Assembly (NCBI GenBank): GCA_013350335.1
Contig: CM023537.1
Span: 8,919,438 to 8,983,437 of the forward strand
Direction: 5' to 3'
DNA: 64,000 nt
From: Chimonanthus salicifolius
Lineage: Eukaryota; Streptophyta; Magnoliopsida; Laurales; Calycanthaceae
The notes under the pieces were generated by a model. The model had not been told where the DNA came from, ran no database searches, and saw only the letters and a list, made by a program, of their open reading frames with translations. This document shows, piece after piece, positions 1 through 11,379 of the stretch. A program made the position numbers and the translations under genes. Within the stretch, counting starts at the first letter, position 1, and every line of letters begins with the position of its first letter.

Positions 1-259
1 TATCTAATGATGGTGTAATTGTAATTTAAGGAGAAACCAAGGAGCTTAACTCAGAAGAGACAAGATTTTCTTTTCTTTTCATGAGGAGAATAAGTGCACG
101 TGTCTGTTAAGTCAAATCAGGAAAGAGTGGACCACATGCTCATGGCACCTACTGTTACACGTGTGATGATTTTCTATTGGCTCGGCATTTAGACACCGTA
201 TTATTCTATTATCAGACACAGCATTTCAAATTTGAGTGAAAATAACGTTTCTGTCCTTC
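1..259. other. No recognisable feature
   Basis: I see no gene, repeat or RNA in this AT-rich stretch. It leads directly into the GATCGATC-rich cluster. Confidence 0.5.
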
Positions 260-1010
260 CGAGTGAAATCGACCGATCGATTCTGCAACGCATTTTCGCT
301 TCAATCGATCGATCTGAGGCATATATGATCGATCGATCAATCAGACAGTTCATTTTCGAATCAATCGATTGATCCTAACACGAGATTCAATCGATCGCAC
401 TGGTCCCATGGGATCGTGCGATCGATTATTAGTGAGAGGTCAACATTTTGACAGTCGATCTTTCCTCTCAAGATCGATCGCACGAATCCAGTGATCAATC
501 GATCGATTGTAACCCATTTAAAGATCGATCGCACGATCACAGAGGATCGTGAGATTCATTTTAACTGAGAGGTCAACAATTTGACAATCGACCTCTCCTC
601 TCAAGATCGATCGCACAATCCTATGTGATCGATCGATCGACTATTTGTTTAAGGCAAAATCGATCGCACAATCATAGAAATCGTGCGATCGATTGTTTAT
701 TTAGGACAAGATTGATCACATGATCACAGAAATCGTAGCGATCAATCGCAAACTTATATATAAGCCACCGATCGATCTTTTCGTCCCTTTCCCTTACTCG
801 TGCGATTGAAACCTTAGAAACCGAAAACCCTTTCTCTTCTTCTTCTCTAATTGATCAATCGCCCCTTTCCTCTTAACCAAATCGACCGCACGATTCTCCA
901 AATCGATCGATTTTCCCTCTCCCCTCTTCCAACGTCGATCGATCTTGCCATCTCTAGAAACCTTTTCTCTTCTTCTTCTCCGATTTCTTCTTCTCAAATC
1001 GATCGACCAA
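260..1010. repeat. Dense GATCGATC / CGATCG palindrome cluster
   Basis: I count about 35 GATC sites in roughly 750 bases, where about 3 are expected by chance. Many are merged into TCGATCGATCGA-type self-complementary runs, and many are followed by GCACGATC or GCACAATC. Part of it is a tandem repeat: GAGAGGTCAAC followed by a CTCTCAAGATCGATCGCAC block occurs at about 434 and again at about 567, a spacing of 133 bases. An open frame at 851-1258 runs out of this cluster, but it has low-complexity composition and no recognisable domain, so I do not call it a gene. Confidence 0.75.
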
Positions 1011-1175
1011 ACCGATTCTCCTTTGCACCCCTCCTTTCACATGGCGTCCCAAGGTCTACATCGAGAGGGAGAAAGTCCAAGGTGCCGGCTTCATCTAGAG
1101 GGAAGACACCGAGATTGACGAAGACATCTACGGAGATGGAAACTTTCGACCCCAACGTAAAATTTTTGAACTTAC

Positions 1176-1329
1176 AGGTAGGAAACTACGGGATACCCAA
1201 CGTAAAATTCTCACGGGTGAGCCTACTACCCCTAAGACATACCAAGGTTAGGCCCTAAGGGTTCGAACCTACATCCTCCCGTTTCCTTGAGGCAGGAGGC
1301 AACAAGTTGACCTACACCTATGTGGGTAA
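1176..1329 (-). mobile_element. tRNA-derived SINE, family 1, copy 1
   Basis: Read on the minus strand, this begins with a CCCACATAGGTGTAG head resembling an RNA polymerase III A box. It continues with a B-box-like GGTTCGAACC and then a body matching the copies at 10021, 56190 and 59843 (TAGGGGTAGTAGGCTCACC, GAATTTTACG). No poly-A tail or target duplication is evident, so this is an older or trimmed copy. Confidence 0.7.
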
Positions 1330-1339
1330 ACATGGATAG

Positions 1340-1754
1340 TGAGTTTTGCACCACCATTTTCTCTCGGGTAGTGATTTAAGAAAATTTAGGTGGGTTGGGT
1401 ATAGGGTCCTGGACCTGAACTAAATTAAAGAAACAACATTTATTAGTTTACTTTTAAAAAATTGTAACCCATTCATTTTTGCCTATATACCCACCAAAGT
1501 TCAAAATTTTAGCTCAATGTTTAATTTCCATAACCCAATGACCTCCAATGAAAGGGAAATTCTCTTGTCTTCCTTTTTTCTATTAAAAATAAGTTTCTCT
1601 CATTTTTTCATTATTTTCAATTTTTTATAGAAATTCAGATCAGATTGTTTTGGGTTAAAAAAAAAAATGAAATGTGAGTTGAGTCTGTTTGGGTTAGATA
1701 GAAACTTCATTATTTCTAAAAATTCCAACTCAATTTTTACAGATATATTAAGTA
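1340..1754. other. AT-rich spacer, nothing recognised
   Basis: No gene, RNA or repeat that I can support lies between the SINE and the LINE fragment. Confidence 0.4.
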
Positions 1755-1975
1755 ATGACACGTTAGAGAGATTTTAAAAATAGCTCAAAGGAAAAACAAA
1801 TTGAAGAAATGTGTTTGAGGTGGTCTAAAAACATGAGTAGAAAATTGGAAATAGCTTCGGTTCATGCTTTTGAGAAGTTACAAGTCTCCGGTATAAAGAA
1901 GAGGGGTAGAGTAGTGAAAACATGGAAATAAAGGATAAAAAAAGATCTGATAACAAGTAAGATTCACTACTCTCA
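1755..1975 (+). mobile_element. LINE-type reverse transcriptase C-terminal remnant, copy 1
   Basis: In one plus-strand frame the translation reads LRWSKNMSRK, then FEKLQVSGIKKRGRVVKTW, a stop, and KKDLI. This resembles the C-terminal tail of plant non-LTR endonuclease/reverse transcriptase proteins, whose typical form is LRWFGHM-RR, then RRGRPKKTW, then KDL. The same tail recurs at 5225, on the other side of the solo LTR. The fragment is far too short and damaged to be functional. The assignment rests on recognising the tail motif, not on a database search. Confidence 0.55.
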
Positions 1976-2018
1976 TTGATGAGATTTTCCCTTTGAATGA
2001 TATATTAATAAATGATCA

Positions 2019-5000
2019 TGTCACCCCCCGACCAGAAGGGTGGGCCCGGTAACGCGACTGATTTTTTTTTTGGAAACTAAACCACAAGCATTCTATCTGG
2101 GTCGGATCAACAGTTAGGCCCACAAGGTCACACATGATCCTAACATGTGGACTCAAACATATACCATAAGTCTACCCAACAATAGACACAAAATAACACA
2201 TACATGATCACATAATTCCAACACTGAATTATTATTTCAAAATCACATCAGAGTAACTACAAAAGCATAGTAGTTTTCAATACACTGACAATTGATACAA
2301 ACTAAGTACAACACCCGGTACTTTACAAAAACAAATAGTTCCAAGAACCAGAAAGCAAAGATAAGGGTATTCCCCTCAGTGGGAATCCTAAAACATCGCC
2401 GCAACTTATCTAAGCTTCATATAAAGGGTTCTCCTCCTCAGGTTCATTTCCTGAAAGGTGAGTGGGGTGAGCTAACTAGCCCAGTGAAAGAAATATAACA
2501 GTGCAGTTTTAAGTAAACAACAAGTTAGTATATAATCAACAGTTGCAATATAACATCTCATGCTTGATAATAAATTCACAATATCAAGTAAAGTCTCATC
2601 ATCATTTCCATCATTCCATCAGTTTCCATTACTGCTATCATCCAACGTAACGCTTACCAACTATGCTGAGACCATTGTATTAAGTCCCGACACGGTCAAA
2701 ATACATCCTTACAAGTACATCTCCGGCTCTCCCATAGCCGATACTGACACCCTCAAGTCAGCAATTGTCGACACCCATGGTCCAGTAGACGTAAACCATC
2801 TCTCATATGGCTAATATTGGTTCAATAGTCAAGGGCACGTAGAAGTAGTATTTCATATTCCATATGATTAACATCATATCCTTTATCAGCATCATAAGCA
2901 CTCTTACTATAGTGCGTCAAGTCTAGGCACATGAGTAGGTTCGTCAAATCTGAAACCACTCACTGCTCCAAATTCATCTTAATTAACAAAACCTGTTTAC
3001 ATTTGAACTGCAAAGTTAAGTTCCCTCACCGTATATGTGTGGTTTCGTGGTCCTTTGTTCAAACAAACAGATAAGTATACAATCAATATACATAGCATCA
3101 AATACATACACATAAGTAGTATTTCGAAATCCCACGTTTTTCCCAAAAATATCCAAGGTATATGGAATTGAGTCTCCTACTCGGTTTATAACCTTTTTAA
3201 ATTATAATAATCCACAGGATAATATAATAAAAAGGTGCTTCAGTCCAAAACTCATATTGTCTTCTGGGCATTGACCAGATTGACTTATTGAGTTAGGTCT
3301 AGATTCTTAGGTCACTTCTCGGTTGTCTTTTGGATAGGACCAGATCTGACATTTTAAGTAAGGCCTCAAGGTCACTCAGTGCCCGACAATATAGCGTCGG
3401 CCTGGAAGTGAGATCACTCAGTGCCCGACCAATAGAGTCGGCCTAGAAGTGAATATAATAGTAGATACACTATAGTAATAAGAGAAGAGGGTTAGTACAT
3501 TTTTAGGTTCTCAAAGGGGTACTAACATCACGTGTAATCAAATAAACAAACAGTAGCATTTTACACTTAAAACCTGGGTCCCTCGGAACATGCCTCGGAA
3601 CCAGGTACTGTGGCTTCGGATCATCCGAACCACACCTAAACTAGTCACTGACCTCGGATCATGGGTCTGACTTCGGATCGTCCGAAGATCGAGTCTCGGA
3701 TCATCTGAACCGAAAAACAGAGAAAACAGGTCTCGGTGAGTCTGTGCACTTCAGAACATCCGATGTGAGGATCGAAACGTCCGAGTGGGGTTCGGTCCTA
3801 ACTCGGAACATCCGGCTGAGTAGAGCTAGCCTCGGGCGCTTCTGGGCTTCAGGTGAAGCTCGGACCGTCCGAAGGGTGTGACCCTCGGACCGTCCGAAGA
3901 TCGACTCTCAGACCGTCCGAGAGTCGTCTTCCCCCACTGTCTGCACCAGCAGACAGTGACGGCAGACACAGTGCGAAATACGAATCCGGAAACAGTGGAT
4001 TTCCAGGATTCGGTTTCCACACCTAGCCGGTCCGATGGACTCCTCTGGGAGTCCTCTTTCCATAGGGAATGGTTTGGAGCTTTGAAGCTCGGTAAGCCAT
4101 CCGATTTTAGCACTGAAAATACACTGGTACAAAGAAAACTGGGTTTTTCCTTAAACTTTGAAATGGTTTTACACACTCAACGCTAAACCAAAATCGTTTT
4201 TTCTTGATTCTATCCCAACTGAAATCGAAAGAGGAACACAGTGGTTACCTTCACTGAAGTTCCTGGGCTAAAAATTAGATTTTTGCAAGAACTTCCCTCT
4301 AAGCTACAGGTGACAGAAAAAACTGGGAAACAGAGAAGGGATGGATTTGGTTTCACAGAGAACAGAGAGACTGAGGAGGAAGATAGAAAATTTGCTGGGA
4401 GTTGATCTGCTGTAGGGAGGGCCATTTTATAGAAATTTGGCTGGGAAAGGGGCCCATCCGGCCACTGCATGCAGTGGGTGCGGACGTCCTGAACAGTGTT
4501 CCACTGTTCGGTAACTTGGGTTGCAAATAAGTCCTTTACAAATTTTGGATTTTGCAAAAAGGCCCCTAAATTGATAAAAAAAAAAGGATTTTTAACTAAA
4601 TATAAAATTTTGAAAGCTCAAAAACTTAATCCAACTTAGTGATAGGTTGGGTTTTGAAAACTTTAGTCACCATAAAAAATTCGAGATTTAACTCTCACTA
4701 AAAACCATTGATTTAAATAAAAACCATAATTTAACAACACTATTTACTTAATTAAACAAATGTTAAATAAAATAATTTAGAGACCTCATTTTTGGGGTTC
4801 GAAGAATAACTAGACCATACTTAAAATGGTCTAACATAAAATACTAGTTTCGAAATTTATCTCATTTCCAAAACTATTTAAAATAATTATTAATCCCTTT
4901 CGGGGTTTTGACGGGCGGTTTTTAAATACTATTTTCTGAAAATAAAATTATTTTAAAATCAGAACTACAAATCCTTTATTAAGGAGAGTAATATCATCCA

Positions 5001-5219
5001 GTAATAGTCACATGACAACATAATTTATAAAATAATAACAAGAAGCGGTAAATTACCATTTTGCCCTCCAGCTAGGTGAGCTGGATCACTGAGCTCTCGA
5101 GCTCAGATTGGGCTACACTTGGGCTTTTCTCAAAACCCTAACCGTAATCTTCAAGATTGACCGGTCAAAAACAAGGTTTATTAAGCTAAACAACGCCTAA
5201 TCTAGATCAGAGTATTACA
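2019..5219. mobile_element. Solo LTR, 3.2 kb, with 5-bp target duplication
   Basis: The element begins TGTCACCCCC and ends GTATTACA, matching the TG...CA ends of LTRs. It is flanked by the perfect direct repeat GATCA (2014-2018 and 5220-5224). No internal retrotransposon coding region, primer-binding site or second LTR is present, so this is a solo LTR left by LTR-LTR recombination. A length over 3 kb and TGTCAC-type ends fit the long LTRs of Ty3/gypsy chromovirus-like elements, but the family is inferred. Orientation is unresolved, because both strands start with TG and end with CA. Short open frames inside it (2292, 2560, 3826-4186, 4210-4557) have no recognisable protein and are treated as noncoding. 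Confidence 0.85.
3586..3935. repeat. Degenerate CGGACCGTCCGA motif cluster inside the solo LTR
   Basis: Variants of TCGGATCATCCGAA and CTCGGACCGTCCGAAG recur about every 20-35 bases. The core GGACCGTCC is itself near-palindromic. This local array is unlike the AT-rich remainder of the LTR. It could hold repeated regulatory-protein sites or be simple internal duplication; the sequence does not decide. Confidence 0.55.
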
Positions 5220-5224
5220 GATCA

Positions 5225-5535
5225 TGTTATAGACCGTTAAAAAATAGTTCAAATAGAAAATAAATTGAAGAAACATGTTTGAGGTGGTTTAGACATATGA
5301 GTAGAAATTCGAAAATAGGTTCGATTCATAGTTCTGAGAAGTTACAACTCGCAAGTATAAAGAAGAGGGACAGATTAGTGAAAACATGGAAATAATGGAT
5401 AAAGAAAGACACGACAGATAGTTGAATGATAAACTGTATGATTTATAATAAAATCAAATGGAGAAATATACTTCAAAAACTAAACCCAAATAGATGCTAT
5501 TGTGGTTGTGATGATAATTGATGATAACGTAAATG
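5225..5535 (+). mobile_element. LINE-type reverse transcriptase C-terminal remnant, copy 2
   Basis: The plus-strand translation gives LRWFRHMSRN, then SEKLQLASIKKRDRLVKTW, a stop, WIKKDTT, and further on KWRNILQKLNPNR. It is clearly the same element tail as the fragment at 1755 but better preserved. It ends in a GATGATAATTGATGATAA-like run that may be the element's 3' end. It starts immediately after the target duplication of the solo LTR. Confidence 0.55.
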
Positions 5536-5777
5536 GTTGAGTTCGTAGTTGATCTAAGTCTTGTTGGTTAGACTTTCCTATGTCCCAAAACTAAAATTGC
5601 CGCTTAACATTTATAAAATATTAATTTATTTATAAGTCAAAGCCACTTCAAATAAATACATATATCATCTCATCCATCAACTCTATGTACTTTGAGTTTT
5701 TGAATTTTTCTCTTCTATTCTACTCCATAAAAAAATTGTAAAATAAATAAAAATATAATATACATGTAATATTAATA

Positions 5778-6120
5778 GGGCTGCAACTCGGGTCGGGTTT
5801 TGGTCCGATCCGCATGACCCGACCCAAGAAATTATGCAGGTCGGGTCAAGAATTTTGGGCCAACGGGTCGAGTTGGGTTGAGAAGATAAAAACCCGCATG
5901 AAATTCGGGTTGGGCTGGGTTGAGGATTTTACAAGTTAACTCGACCCGGCTAAAATTAGGCTAAAATGGGTTCATAATGTGGCTCGGGTCAGAATTCGAA
6001 TTCATTCGGGTTAGAATTCAGGTCGGGTCGGATTTTAGAGTTCGAGTTGAGAATTCAAGTCGGGTCGGGTCGGGTCGGATTTAAGAAACCCGACCCTCCC
6101 GACCCGAGTTGCAACTCTAG
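5778..6120. mobile_element. GGGTCGGG-rich inverted-repeat element (MITE-like), copy 1
   Basis: The left end GGGCTGCAACTCGGGTCGGG is mirrored by the right end ending GACCCGAGTTGCAACTCTAG. This gives imperfect terminal inverted repeats of about 20 bases. The interior is packed with GGGTCGGGT and its complement. The direct repeat TAATA flanks it (5773-5777 and 6121-6125). There is no coding capacity. A diverged relative lies at about 55181-55474. I infer a nonautonomous DNA element, but the superfamily is not determined. Confidence 0.6.
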
Positions 6121-6365
6121 TAATATATATCTAATTGATATAATAAAATAATAATATATGGCTATAACATTTTGGGTTAAGATAACATTATTAGGATTCA
6201 AAATCTTTTGTTTAAGACTCAAACTCAATTTACAAATGTATTAAAGAGTGAAGATAGACTTCTTTGGATTGGGTCTTTTGGTCCATCACCAACATGTACA
6301 TGTGATTATCAGCGATAAGCCTCGAGCCGATATTTCCTCCATTAGAACCCGTGATCGTCCTTTGA

Positions 6366-6565
6366 GATAGTCAACGGTTTTTGATGCAGTATGAGCTGTC
6401 TGATTGTGTATTTCAGTTGTTTAGATTATCTCTGTATTCTTTATATATACCGTTTAAAAAACATCAGAAAAGATTGAGAGAAAATACTCAAAGACTGATT
6501 ACTCAGTATTAATCATATACATTGTACACAGAAAGATACGTATACTGCTATATTTTCCACTTTTC
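6366..6565 (+). mobile_element. Possible degenerate copia LTR end
   Basis: A TATA-like TTTATATATACCG is followed by a GAGAGAAAATAC leader. About 100 bases later comes TTTTCTGGTATATGATG, which resembles an LTR end next to an eroded initiator-tRNA primer site (TGGTATCAGA in intact elements). No matching second LTR or coding sequence was seen. This could be coincidence in AT-rich DNA. Confidence 0.25.
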
Positions 6566-7634
6566 TGGTATATGATGTTGACTGAGATATTGAAAATCAA
6601 TGTCTTTCTAGAAAGTGTAGGCCTAAGGCCTAATTCCTTGAAAAATTATCGACTAACTCGGACTTTTACTAAGTTAGAAAATGATGATTACAATGTTAAA
6701 TCACTTACCCACAATAACTTGTTGGAAATCACTAATTATTCTATGACTCATTGCAGGGTTCTTTCTTTGTCAACTCACTTAAGGTTTGAAATATGGAATG
6801 ATTGGATTAATTTTTCAAATTAGTAAGCAGAAGTTGAATTTTCCTTCCACATGTGGAAACGTACATCACTATCTTTTCTTGCACTAGTTATGACTTTAAA
6901 AAGGTTTAAAAGCGAGTTCTTCAAGTGTGAAAGTTATTATTTGTCTATTCTAAACTTTTTCCTTTACATTTATCTATTTCTAGTTATTTTCGTCAATTTT
7001 TTTAAAAAAATTACTCTAATACAATCCTATTTTTAGATTTTTTTAAATAACTTAATGAAATGATATTGAGTGTTTATGGAATTGAATTGAAATGTCTTAA
7101 TGTGATTGATATCTTTTGTAAGGTATTTGTGTTATTTTCTGTTTTTCTCCAAAAAAGTTATAAAATTTGAGCTTTCTAAGATATCTTTATTTTGGGATTT
7201 ATTGTAAAAGAAATTTAATGAAATGATATATAAATATTTATATAATTAAAAAAATATCATTTAATTTAATTTAAAGAAATATAAATATTTATGGAGAATG
7301 TTTGTGTTATTTTTCTATTTTTTCAATATTTACATGAAATTAATTTTTTTTAAATATTTATAACTGTAATAGAAGATAATCGGGCCCAGGCTTTATATAT
7401 TTTAATATTTAGACACTAGAGAATATAAATTTCATATTAGGTCTTTTCTCATATTAGTTTTTTATTTTATAAAAGTTTTTCAATTCTTTATAACATATTT
7501 TATTCATGTCAAAATTTTGACTTCAAATCTAATTCTCTATAAAAAAAACTTTTTTAACCAAAATATGCTCATACTATATTACACTTTTTTTTCTATAAAT
7601 TTTCCTAAAACTTTTGTTTTAAATGAAGAGTGTG
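6566..7634. other. AT-rich stretch, no gene recognised
   Basis: Short open frames at 6572-6823 (83 codons) and 6851-7036 (61 codons) have AT-driven composition and match no family I recognise. I see no RNA gene. Confidence 0.4.
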
Positions 7635-7850
7635 TTTTTTTTTTTTGAATGATGGTTAGTTTATTTCATTTAAAATAGAAGCCCAAAGAATAAACATGCA
7701 AGCCCACAACTCAAGCCAGACAAAATAATAAATAGAGGTCCAGAAGAACCCACAAAGAAACGCCACACTCAAGGCCCAACACACAGGAGGCATAAATTCT
7801 AAGTTGCAGAGCTTCTTGATGGATGAAAGTCCATATCAACAAATACGAAG
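7635..7850 (-). mobile_element. Possible retroposon 3' end on the minus strand
   Basis: A run of T (the complement of a poly-A tail) at about 7635-7646 is followed by sequence rich in complements of GGGCTT and GGGCCT. This resembles the 3' untranslated end of plant LINEs read in reverse. No reverse transcriptase sequence is visible next to it. Confidence 0.25.
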
Positions 7851-8820
7851 TGGGCATTGTTTTTTAGGCCCTTGTTGACATGTGCTCAACAATACAAAAA
7901 TAGTTGTTGATAAAATGGTTCTCAGGCAGATTAAAAATAGGGATACTCATTCACTAAAATTCAATCTCAACCCAATTTAAATAAATAGATTTGAACAAAT
8001 ATTTTTCGTTCAAACGGAGAGGACTCACCTGTTTATGTGAATCGGCATGCTCAAATTTTTACTTAAAGTCCGTCAAGACCAACTTTTATTTAAAATCCAT
8101 CCATCAGACTTTTAAGTCTATTCATTTTCTTATATATTATATAAGTACGTCACAAACTTATACTCGACACTATTTTTTATTTTTTAAATTGAAAATCTAA
8201 TCATACATATTAAAAGCAGACATAAAGCCCTACCTACAGCCTATTAAAATTTTATCCCAAAACTCAATTTGTGGCCATGATCTTAATAGTTGAAAACTCC
8301 AAACATCTTTAAAATGTTTTCAAGGACGTCCTGCATCTTTAAGTCTACTAGAAGTTGAATTTTGAATTGAAAATTTAACTTGGTGATAAAACTAAGTTTA
8401 CTTTCAATTGGTACAATTAAATTTTCAAATTACAAAAATAAAAAACAGATTCAGATGAGACTTTATATATTTTAATCAGACAGATTTAGACTTTTGTGAT
8501 ATAAACAGACTGAGATTTTTTCTTCTATTTGAGCTTTTGAGTTGGGCATGACAGGGGAAGGCATCACATTCATGTTGGGGGACTTGGCAATTTCAGCATT
8601 TTATAATGTTAGATTACCTAAATAGAAATATCAATCAAATCATTTGACTCCACAACTGATTATTGTACACTACCTACTAAGTCATTGACTTTCTTTCTCA
8701 ATCATTGTAAAGATGATTTCATGCGGTAAGAAGTGTCATTAAATAGGACCACTTTTTAAATAATATAAGTATTTACCTGAAATAAAAGGAATAAATTAAA
8801 CTATAAGTGTTTAAAATAAT
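7851..8820. other. AT-rich stretch, nothing recognised
   Basis: The open frame at 7991-8200 (69 codons) is short and unrecognised. I see no repeat structure or RNA here. Confidence 0.4.
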
Positions 8821-9310
8821 ATCGGTTTTTTTAAGACCAATGCACATCGACAGATAGAATATGTATTGGTCTAACTAGGAAAATATCGACGATATTTACG
8901 AGATATATCGGTCCAAAACATTAGCCGATATCTTGAATATCAGCCAAATTTTGAAAAACTCAAAATCAAAATTGGTGCTGGATCCTACCAATATATCAGC
9001 TGATATTTTGCCATATTGGTAAATAACGGGCCCTCACTTACTTGGGCCGGCTGTGGAAGGATCAACGACTGTGATCATGCAAAGCACCATAGGAGCATTT
9101 CTAAACCTGGCCGGATGGTTGGCTTGGGCTCGAGAGACCAGCGAACATCTCAACACCATATTCTATGCTGAATATAGGGTATAAATCTCAGTCGATACTG
9201 TACGTATCTTAGAAGAAAAAAAATTAGGCCGATTTCTTCTTCTTCTTCTTCTTTTTTTAAAAAAAAAGAATATCGGTTGTGGGCCCGGCCAATATATATA
9301 TATAACAGCA
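8821..9310. repeat. ATATCGG/CCGATAT dispersed repeat patch 1
   Basis: Repeated near-palindromes such as GATATATCGG, AGCCGATATC and CAGCTGATAT occur through this patch, as in the patches at 10731 and 11380. It ends near a (TATA)n run at about 9292-9304 and a poly-A/poly-T rich segment. No coding capacity is seen. Confidence 0.5.
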
Positions 9311-10018
9311 TTTTTTATTTTTTTAAATGATTTTTTGCAAAAAAAAAAACAAAGAGATTTTCAAAAAAAAAAATTCGGTCTCGGTGATATTTGGACTCTT
9401 GGCTGAATATTTGAACACTGGGCCAGGTTCAGATGTGTCAAACGGGCTTATTGGGCCGGATACAAGTCCTCCATCAGCCCAAATCAGGCGAGCCAGTACA
9501 CAGTTGATGCATTTATCCAGGGAAGTGAGTGGTTAAAGATAAAGCTTTGTGATAAAAGTTTTGAGTAATGGAAAATATTCTATTGATAGGATTGGGTGAA
9601 AAAGAAGTATTAAACAAATGATTTTAGAAGTCAAAGATAAAGCTTTGTGATAAACATAATTATTGGAAGAATTAGATGAAAGGAACTGTTAAAAAATCCT
9701 GGTGGGGCCTAGTTATCTATGTCGAGATTGGAAGTCCAAACTGGGCCAATCGTTGGGCTGAATTTTGTGTCCTAGTCTGGGCGTTGACAATTAAAAGGAT
9801 CATGCATGTGGACATAGAAGTCCAGCCCACTGAATGCTCAATTTTAAGGTTTTAACCATTCACTATTTATTGATCATCTATGTTATAAAATGAAAAAGAA
9901 ATTTGTTCATTTTATTTTATTTTTAAAAAAAATCTCTTCATAATTAATTTTCCATACACAATTAAGAGTATAAAGAGACATTAAATCTTCAAGAAGCGGG
10001 AGGTTACATTAATATGAA
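9311..10018. other. No gene recognised
   Basis: The open frame at 9327-9536 begins in homopolymer A/T and matches nothing I know. A short sequence (CAAAGATAAAGCTTTGTGATAAA) appears twice, near 9535 and 9632, suggesting a small local duplication. Confidence 0.35.
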
Positions 10019-10020
10019 AG

Positions 10021-10189
10021 CACATGAGTGTAGTTTAACTGGTTGCCTTTAGCCTCAGAAAACAGGAGGTTATAAGTTTGAACTCCCCTGACCCAACCTT
10101 GTTGTGTCATAGGGGTAATGGGTTCACCCGTAAGAATTTTAATCTGAGCATTCTGCGATTTTATACATATAAATTAAAAAAAAAAAAAA
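10021..10189 (+). mobile_element. tRNA-derived SINE, family 1, copy 2
   Basis: The head CACATGAGTGTAGTTTAACT resembles an A box, and AAGTTTGAACTCC corresponds to the B box. The body contains CATAGGGGTAATGGGTTCACC and GAATTTTAATCTGAGCAT. The element ends in a run of about 14 A (to 10189). It matches the copies at 1176 (minus), 56190 (minus) and 59843 (plus). Confidence 0.75.
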
Positions 10190-10730
10190 TCAAGATTTGG
10201 AGCCCACTTACACCTCTCAAGTTAAATGTCTTCGATTTCTTTTTTTTTTAAATTGTTGAGGGTGAAATTGTAAATAGATTAAAATAGCTTTTCATGTATA
10301 ATTGTTGTATGTGGATGAAAGAGAATTTAAAGTAAAAAGGTTTTTAATGATAAAGAGAATTGTTGTCATCTTCTCTAATAAGAAAATACTATTTTCATCT
10401 CCACATAATTTTCTTTTAATTAATTCAAATGTTGGTCAAAATTTCGTCTCGTGATCTGTCGGTCTGACACTTTTTAATTTTAATGTTCAAGTATTAAAAA
10501 AAAAAAAGTAGCACCTAGAGTTACTGGAAGGCCATTCATGGTTCCTAAAGCGTATCATGCAAAGATTTGTGATCGGCTATAATAATATTCTCTATTTATT
10601 ATTAAATTATTTGATGAAATATGAAAACTATAAATTTATTTTAATTCATCTTTCATTTATTTTATAAAAAAAAAAAACATTTCATATAAGTTTTAAATAA
10701 GATTTTAGTTGAGATGACCTAGACCAGGTT
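10190..10730. other. AT-rich spacer, nothing recognised
   Basis: Homopolymer A/T tracts only. I find no gene or RNA. Confidence 0.4.
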
Positions 10731-11060
10731 CAAAATATCGGTCGATACATATCGTATTGGCCAATATGTGTCGATTTTTAAGACCGAACGATATCGGCCG
10801 TACAAAACGATTATTGGCTGATATAACTTATATTCGGTCCACAATATCGGTCACCACATCGGCCGATATGCATAAATATCGGTATTTAAAATTTATTTTA
10901 AAAAAAAAACCGATACATTTTTCTACGGTTTTGTGCTGTTTTTTGTGGGTTTTTTACGGTTTTTAATACCGAAGGAGAGAGAAATATAAATATCGAAAGA
11001 GAGAGAAACTTATCACCCGATATTGTAAACGACATGTATATCATGTATATCGGCCGGGCT
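10731..11060. repeat. ATATCGGCCGATAT dispersed repeat patch 2
   Basis: Contains many variants of TATCGGCCGATATG, ATCGGTCGATAC and TATCGTATTGGCC, on both strands because the motif is near-palindromic. An internal AATATAAATATCGAAAGAGA segment is GA-rich. An open frame (10757-10966) is an accident of the repeat. Confidence 0.55.
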
Positions 11061-11379
11061 TTGACCTGTGACCTAGAGTCCTAGACTGCTATACTGATCA
11101 AACGGTCACAAATTTTACACGTTAGTGTCTGGTAAGGTGCATACTTTTGGGTGTCCCAGCAAAGTACAATATCCCAGCCCTCGTGGTGATGTAATTAATA
11201 AAGCTCTTAATGACATGTCAGTGGACTAACGATCTCATTATCAAACAAAGGTCAACTTGGTCAAAATTAATTCAATGACTCATTAAGTAGGATTATCCTC
11301 AATAACAATGGAGATGGGTCTTTTAAGGTTAATGGAAAGATATCTTTTCAAGATAGGAGTACAAAAATCTCTTTTACTG
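11061..11379. other. Spacer, nothing recognised
   Basis: Between two repeat patches. No gene or RNA is visible. Confidence 0.35.

Noticed and set aside
851..1258. 135-codon plus-strand open frame
   Set aside because: It is generated by the GATC-rich repeat and runs into a SINE. No domain or codon pattern suggests a gene.
3826..4557. Overlapping open frames of 74-116 codons on both strands
   Set aside because: They lie entirely inside the solo LTR and match no protein family I know.
10021..10100. Possible functional tRNA genes at SINE heads
   Set aside because: The A/B-box-like motifs are present but no cloverleaf with paired acceptor stem can be drawn, and the sequences continue into SINE bodies.
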